From NCBI GenBank assembly GCA_965657545.1, contig CBFHOG010000021.1:1-19143 (forward strand): a stretch of 19,143 nucleotides of DNA, read 5' to 3'. Position 1 is the first letter of the stretch. Each line of letters opens with the position of its first letter. Source of the DNA: UBA7446 sp965657545 (lineage in GTDB: Bacteria > Bacteroidota > Bacteroidia > Flavobacteriales > Flavobacteriaceae). Both the position numbers and the translations under genes were made by a program. This document shows, in pieces, positions 15,721-19,143 of the stretch. The notes under the pieces were generated by a model, which searched no databases, had not been told where the DNA came from, and worked only from the letters and a program-made list of their open reading frames with translations.

Positions 15721-18207
15721 TTAAAACACGCCTCCACTGTCATTTTTCTCGTCGTTTTCACGTTGCCGCCTGGATTTTGCGCGGTATTTACCACTACCAA
15801 AACGGTAGTTAAATCCTAGTTGTACTGTGCGGCTCTCCCACTGAAACGCTCCCTTTGTAGGAAATGGTTTGTGTGCGCTAAATCGGAATCTCATGGTATC
15901 GAAAACATCGTTTAGCCCAATATTTACTGTACCTTTTTCTTTGAGTACGCTTAGCCTTGCGCCCAAGTTCATAAAATACATAGGAAGCATGTCAAATTGT
16001 AGGTTTTTGTTTTTTCCTCTGTAAAACATAAATACCGTAAATGTCAGCCTTTTGCTTGCGCTTAAACTGTTATACATTCTAAAATTCCATGCTACATTAT
16101 CTACAACATTTACATCTCTTACGATATTGTCTTTTGTGGCATCTTTTAAAGGAACGTTAAGGTATTCTGCTATGCCTTTTTGTTTTTGTGAAAACAAATC
16201 AAAACTCGTATTAAATGACCACCATTTTGTAGGCTTATAATTGGATGAAAGCTCCATGCCATATGCCGAAGTATTGTCAAAATTATCGTGCGTTAAAATT
16301 ACCTTACCCGACTGTATATCGCTTTCATCTACATAAAGCGCACGATTTATTTCGTTTGAAATAGCACGGTAAAAAACACCCGCTGTAATGGACCCTTTTT
16401 TTACCCTTCGCGTATGATTTATCTCGAACGAATTGGTGAATTGGGGTAATAATTTTTGATTTCCATAGGAAGAAACCATGGGCGTAGACCACTCTTTTAT
16501 GGGGTTAACCTGACCAATACCTGGTCGATCAATACGGCGGCTATAACTAAACTGATAGGATTTTTTTTCGCTCTGTGAATAGGTCAAATAAAATGAGGGG
16601 TACAACTCCGTATAGGAATTTGAAAAAGGATTTAAGCTTGTTCGTTTTGAATTGTTTTCGGTAAAGGTCTCTTTGGCCTGAGCAGTGACCTCAACAGTCT
16701 CTGCCCTAACACCCACTTGATAGGACCATTTGTCTAATTTTTTACCATAGGTGGCATAAAGGGAATAAATATCTCGGGTATAGTCAAACGCAGTGTCTGG
16801 CGCAGGTCCAAAATTTCCCCTACTGTCAATAGATTCACCTGTAGAAGAAAATAAAATTAAGGTATTGAATAAACGTGCCTCCGCTCCTACTTCTAATTTG
16901 GTTTTTTCTGTTAAAGGGTTAACATAATCCAAGTTGATGGTTGTTCGCTTTCTATCTGTTTGATTTTTATCGTTGTGATTTTTTGAGTCATCGGGAGATG
17001 GGTAAGTAAATGCCACAGGATTATCAGAATCAAAAATATTATGATCTACCTCTAGTTCAATGTTGCTGCCCTCTTTATCAAAATCGTGTTTGTAATTAAA
17101 ATTATATTGGGCCGAGTTATTATTTGCATTCGCATCAAAATTTTGATATTCAATAAAGCGGATATTATCTTTATAGGATATGGTTTCCGTATCGCCTATA
17201 GTACTGTTGTCAGCCGGGTTTTGGCTTGTAAATATTGAGAGTGTGTTTTTATCGTTTACATATATATCTATACCTACTTTAAAAATATGCGATTCGCGCT
17301 TATCAAAAAACTTAAAGTTCTGCTCAGATAAATCTTGGGTGCGTTCTATATGACCATTATTGGCATTTTCGGAAATATTATTGTTGTAATTTCCATATAC
17401 ATTAAATTTTCCAGTGCGGTAATTTAGGTTTAAACCGCTATTAAATTTTGGGTTAATTTCCTTACTCCAATTGGCACTCAACGAACCGTTAAATCCTGTG
17501 AGTTGATTTTTGTGTAAAACAATATTAATAATACCCGTCATTCCGTCTGGATTATATTTTGCTGATGGATTTGTAATAAGCTCCACGGCCTTAATTGCCG
17601 ATGACGGAATTTGCTTGAGCAATTGAGCGGCAGGAATATTAGACAGCTTTCCATCTACCATTACAGGAACATTTTCATTGCCACGAAGGCTAATAGCGCC
17701 TGTTTGTGGATCAACACCCACAGACGGAATTCCTACCATGAGCTCCGATGCCGTTCCTGCAGCTGCTAAGTCTTTTCCAATCGTAATCACTTTTCGGTCA
17801 ACCTTTTGCTGAATCGTAGAAACCTCCCCTATGACTTCTACAGCGTCAAGTTGGGTTGCCGATTCTGTTAATGAAATTCTTCCCACATCAATGGTATAAT
17901 TTCCCTTGCCAATAGTTACGTTTTGTTTTACTTTTTCATACCCTATAAATTGGATGATAAGTGTATAGGTACCCGCTGCAATTTTATCTAATTTAAAGTA
18001 CCCTTTTTCGTCTGTGATAGTACCTGTTATCGTTTCGCCTTTGGTATTGCTTAGCACCACGCTTACATAAGGTAATGGCTGGTTTAGAGAATTATCGAAT
18101 ACCAACCCCGAAACAGTCCCTGTTTTAGGCGTAGTAGCAGTTGTTGTAAATGATGTGAAAAATAAAAATAAGGCACATAGAAATGTGGTGAAGCTTTGAC
18201 GTAACAT
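15721..18207 (-). CDS. TonB-dependent-receptor-like outer-membrane protein (OMP beta-barrel family 3)
   Basis: An 828-residue outer-membrane protein. A signal peptide covers the first 25 residues (MLRQSFTTFLCALFLFFTSF). A carboxypeptidase-regulatory-like domain spans about 30-115 (GTVSGLVFDNSLNQPLPYVS, ITDEKGYFKLDKIAAGTYTL). A plug-like domain spans about 120-235 (LRGNENVPVMVDGKLSNIPA, LITNPSAKYNPDGMTGIINI). The rest, from about 245, is a barrel of alternating aromatic strands with an RRIDRPGIGQVNP block typical of the OMP_b-brl_3 relatives of TonB receptors. A basic and acidic tail (YRAKSRRQRENDEKNDSG) follows the last strand. No SusD-like gene is next to it, so it is unlikely to be a canonical SusCD polysaccharide system; members of this group are mostly uncharacterised. 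The start is the ATG at 18207. It lies 76 bases downstream of the TauE-family gene on the same strand and converges with the surface-protein pair. Confidence 0.9.
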   Translation of the reverse strand: MLRQSFTTFLCALFLFFTSFTTTATTPKTGTVSGLVFDNSLNQPLPYVSVVLSNTKGETITGTITDEKGYFKLDKIAAGTYTLIIQFIGYEKVKQNVTIGKGNYTIDVGRISLTESATQLDAVEVIGEVSTIQQKVDRKVITIGKDLAAAGTASELMVGIPSVGVDPQTGAISLRGNENVPVMVDGKLSNIPAAQLLKQIPSSAIKAVELITNPSAKYNPDGMTGIINIVLHKNQLTGFNGSLSANWSKEINPKFNSGLNLNYRTGKFNVYGNYNNNISENANNGHIERTQDLSEQNFKFFDKRESHIFKVGIDIYVNDKNTLSIFTSQNPADNSTIGDTETISYKDNIRFIEYQNFDANANNNSAQYNFNYKHDFDKEGSNIELEVDHNIFDSDNPVAFTYPSPDDSKNHNDKNQTDRKRTTINLDYVNPLTEKTKLEVGAEARLFNTLILFSSTGESIDSRGNFGPAPDTAFDYTRDIYSLYATYGKKLDKWSYQVGVRAETVEVTAQAKETFTENNSKRTSLNPFSNSYTELYPSFYLTYSQSEKKSYQFSYSRRIDRPGIGQVNPIKEWSTPMVSSYGNQKLLPQFTNSFEINHTRRVKKGSITAGVFYRAISNEINRALYVDESDIQSGKVILTHDNFDNTSAYGMELSSNYKPTKWWSFNTSFDLFSQKQKGIAEYLNVPLKDATKDNIVRDVNVVDNVAWNFRMYNSLSASKRLTFTVFMFYRGKNKNLQFDMLPMYFMNLGARLSVLKEKGTVNIGLNDVFDTMRFRFSAHKPFPTKGAFQWESRTVQLGFNYRFGSGKYRAKSRRQRENDEKNDSGGVF

Positions 18208-18283
18208 ATTTTAGATGATTGGTTGAGTGATTTAGGTTTTGTTTAATAACGTCAAAACAAGAAAAATGTTACGCTTCCAAATA

Positions 18284-19039
18284 TCAAAAGAACCAGAGCT
18301 TAATTGACATGGCAACCACCATTACCATCATCACAGCTTTGATTACACCCTCACCTTTCTTAACTGAATAACGCGAAGCAAAAAACGCTCCTGCCGCATT
18401 TCCTACTGCCAAGGCAACGCCATATTTCCAATTGATATGACCAGAAAGTGCGAAAGTCGCCAATGCGCCTGTGGTATATATAAAAGCTACCACCACTTTC
18501 GTGGCGTTTACACGAATCAGATCCATACGGTTTACATAATTCATAAACAGCATCATGATAAATCCAATACCCGCATTGATAAAACCGCCATAAATCCCAA
18601 TAAAAAAGAAAGCGACCATAGACCAAATAAGTGTTTTACCCGATGTTTTTGCTGAGGTAGAAATCGCATTGTATTTGGGTTTAAAAACCATCAGTACCAC
18701 AACCACAAGCATGATTATAGCTAAAATTCTATTGAATACATTTCCATCTATATCAATGGCAATTCGCGCGCCTATAAGGGCGCCTAATAGTGCTACTCCC
18801 CCCAAGTATAAACTGAAAGGGAACGAATTTATTTTTTTACTTCGAAACCCTAGGGTTGCCGAGCTAGTCGCAACCAGAATAGCCACGCGATTGGTACCAT
18901 TTGCAGTTGCTGAAGGTAATCCCAAAAAAATAAGTAATGGCAGGGTAAGTAACGAACCACCGCCTGCCATGGTGTTTATAAATCCTGCAAAGAGTCCTGC
19001 GCCAACAAGTAAAAGTAAATCGTATGGGAAGTCTATCAT
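18284..19039 (-). CDS. TauE/SafE family membrane permease
   Basis: A 251-residue inner-membrane protein with about eight membrane helices in two similar halves. The first half has the family signature GLFAGFINTMAGGGSLLTLPLL at about residues 13-34 and the NGTNRVAILVATSSA block. The second half repeats it as GIYGGFINAGIGFIMMLFM and INATKVVVAF-like sequence (actual RVNATKVVVAF). Family members export sulfite, sulfoacetate and other organosulfur anions, but most are uncharacterised, so the substrate here is unknown. I use ATG 19039 (MIDFPYDLLLL). A TTG at 19072 would extend the frame by eleven codons, but that stretch holds the probable promoter. The outer-membrane receptor follows on the same strand. 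A tRNA-Ser gene diverges upstream. Confidence 0.87.
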   Translation of the reverse strand: MIDFPYDLLLLVGAGLFAGFINTMAGGGSLLTLPLLIFLGLPSATANGTNRVAILVATSSATLGFRSKKINSFPFSLYLGGVALLGALIGARIAIDIDGNVFNRILAIIMLVVVVLMVFKPKYNAISTSAKTSGKTLIWSMVAFFFIGIYGGFINAGIGFIMMLFMNYVNRMDLIRVNATKVVVAFIYTTGALATFALSGHINWKYGVALAVGNAAGAFFASRYSVKKGEGVIKAVMMVMVVAMSIKLWFF

Positions 19040-19043
19040 AAGG

Positions 19044-19072
19044 CAAATGTAGGCATTCAAAGAAACAAGCAA
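19044..19072 (-). promoter_or_regulatory. Promoter of the TauE/SafE gene
   Basis: On the minus strand TTG (19070-19072) is followed after 18 bases by TACATTTG (19044-19051), a perfect Bacteroidota -33/-7 pair. The -7 box ends only four bases before ATG 19039, so the transcript may be leaderless or nearly so. Confidence 0.6.
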
Positions 19073-19103
19073 GAAATGCGTTTTCAGAAATAAAAAAAGA
19101 GCC

Positions 19104-19111
19104 TATATTTG
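19104..19111 (+). promoter_or_regulatory. -7 element of the tRNA-Ser gene
   Basis: TATATTTG is a perfect TAnnTTTG and ends eight bases before the first base of the tRNA. A T-rich patch (19081-19084) sits 19 bases upstream where a -33 element would be, but it lacks the G. Transcription would start at or near the mature 5' end. Confidence 0.55.
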
Positions 19112-19119
19112 CAGCCATT

Positions 19120-19143
19120 GGAGAAATGGCAGAGTGGTCGAAT
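19120..19143 (+). tRNA. tRNA-Ser, 5' part only (cut by window end)
   Basis: The last 24 bases, GGAGAAATGGCAGAGTGGTCG plus AAT, form the seven-base acceptor 5' strand, the UG linker and the start of the D arm of a bacterial serine tRNA. The GGCAGAGUGGUCGAAU pattern is characteristic of class II tRNA-Ser. The anticodon lies beyond the window, so the isoacceptor cannot be named. Confidence 0.82.

Noticed and set aside
15721..18207. A SusC-type polysaccharide utilisation locus
   Set aside because: The receptor lacks a neighbouring SusD-like lipoprotein or glycoside hydrolase and reads as the OMP_b-brl_3 group, not a canonical SusC.
18669..19052. 127-codon plus-strand frame opposite the TauE/SafE gene
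   Set aside because: Antisense shadow; the minus-strand frame has clear family motifs and membrane helices, and this one does not.

Overview
The window looks like chromosomal DNA from a member of the Bacteroidota, most likely a marine-type Flavobacteriaceae. The evidence is AT-rich DNA, several promoter elements of the Bacteroidota form TAnnTTTG, an outer-membrane TonB-dependent receptor with an N-terminal carboxypeptidase-regulatory-like domain, and the gene string ftsK - lolA - lptF/G-type permease - ribB. Most of it is ordinary housekeeping and transport. I see no CRISPR array, insertion sequence, complete prophage or recognisable defence system.

Layout. 1-1268 (minus) is the N-terminal part of dihydrolipoyl dehydrogenase, cut by the window start. 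It diverges from an NhaC-type Na+/H+ antiporter (1363-2793). Next comes a tight redox operon (2894-4086): a two-Cys peroxiredoxin, a WCGNC thioredoxin and an 85-residue conserved small protein, closed by a clear intrinsic terminator (4109-4135). A second tight plus-strand operon (4159-9617) encodes the DNA translocase FtsK, a LolA-like lipoprotein carrier, a LptF/LptG-type permease and RibB fused to a degenerate GTP cyclohydrolase II domain. The genes overlap by 11, 1 and 4 bases, which suggests co-transcription and translational coupling.

The convergent minus-strand pair 9625-11664 is a FucP-like sugar MFS transporter and, upstream of it, a LytTR response regulator. A 700-base AT-rich gap (11665-12364) contains a short coding-like remnant with an in-frame stop. 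It leads into two adjacent plus-strand genes (12365-13495 and 13515-15605) for secreted proteins of unknown function. The first resembles phage tail-fibre or adhesin stalks; the second looks like a beta-helix followed by an Ig-like segment and an appendage-like C-terminal region. This is the least explained part of the window. Facing it on the minus strand are a TonB-dependent-receptor-like outer-membrane protein (15721-18207) and a TauE/SafE-family permease (18284-19039). The window ends inside the 5' portion of a tRNA-Ser gene on the plus strand.

Functionally, the left half serves central metabolism, ion homeostasis, peroxide detoxification, chromosome segregation, envelope lipid and lipoprotein traffic, and riboflavin synthesis. 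The right half is cell-surface and nutrient-uptake oriented, with one probable local regulator. Family assignments come from reading the translations; no database search was run.
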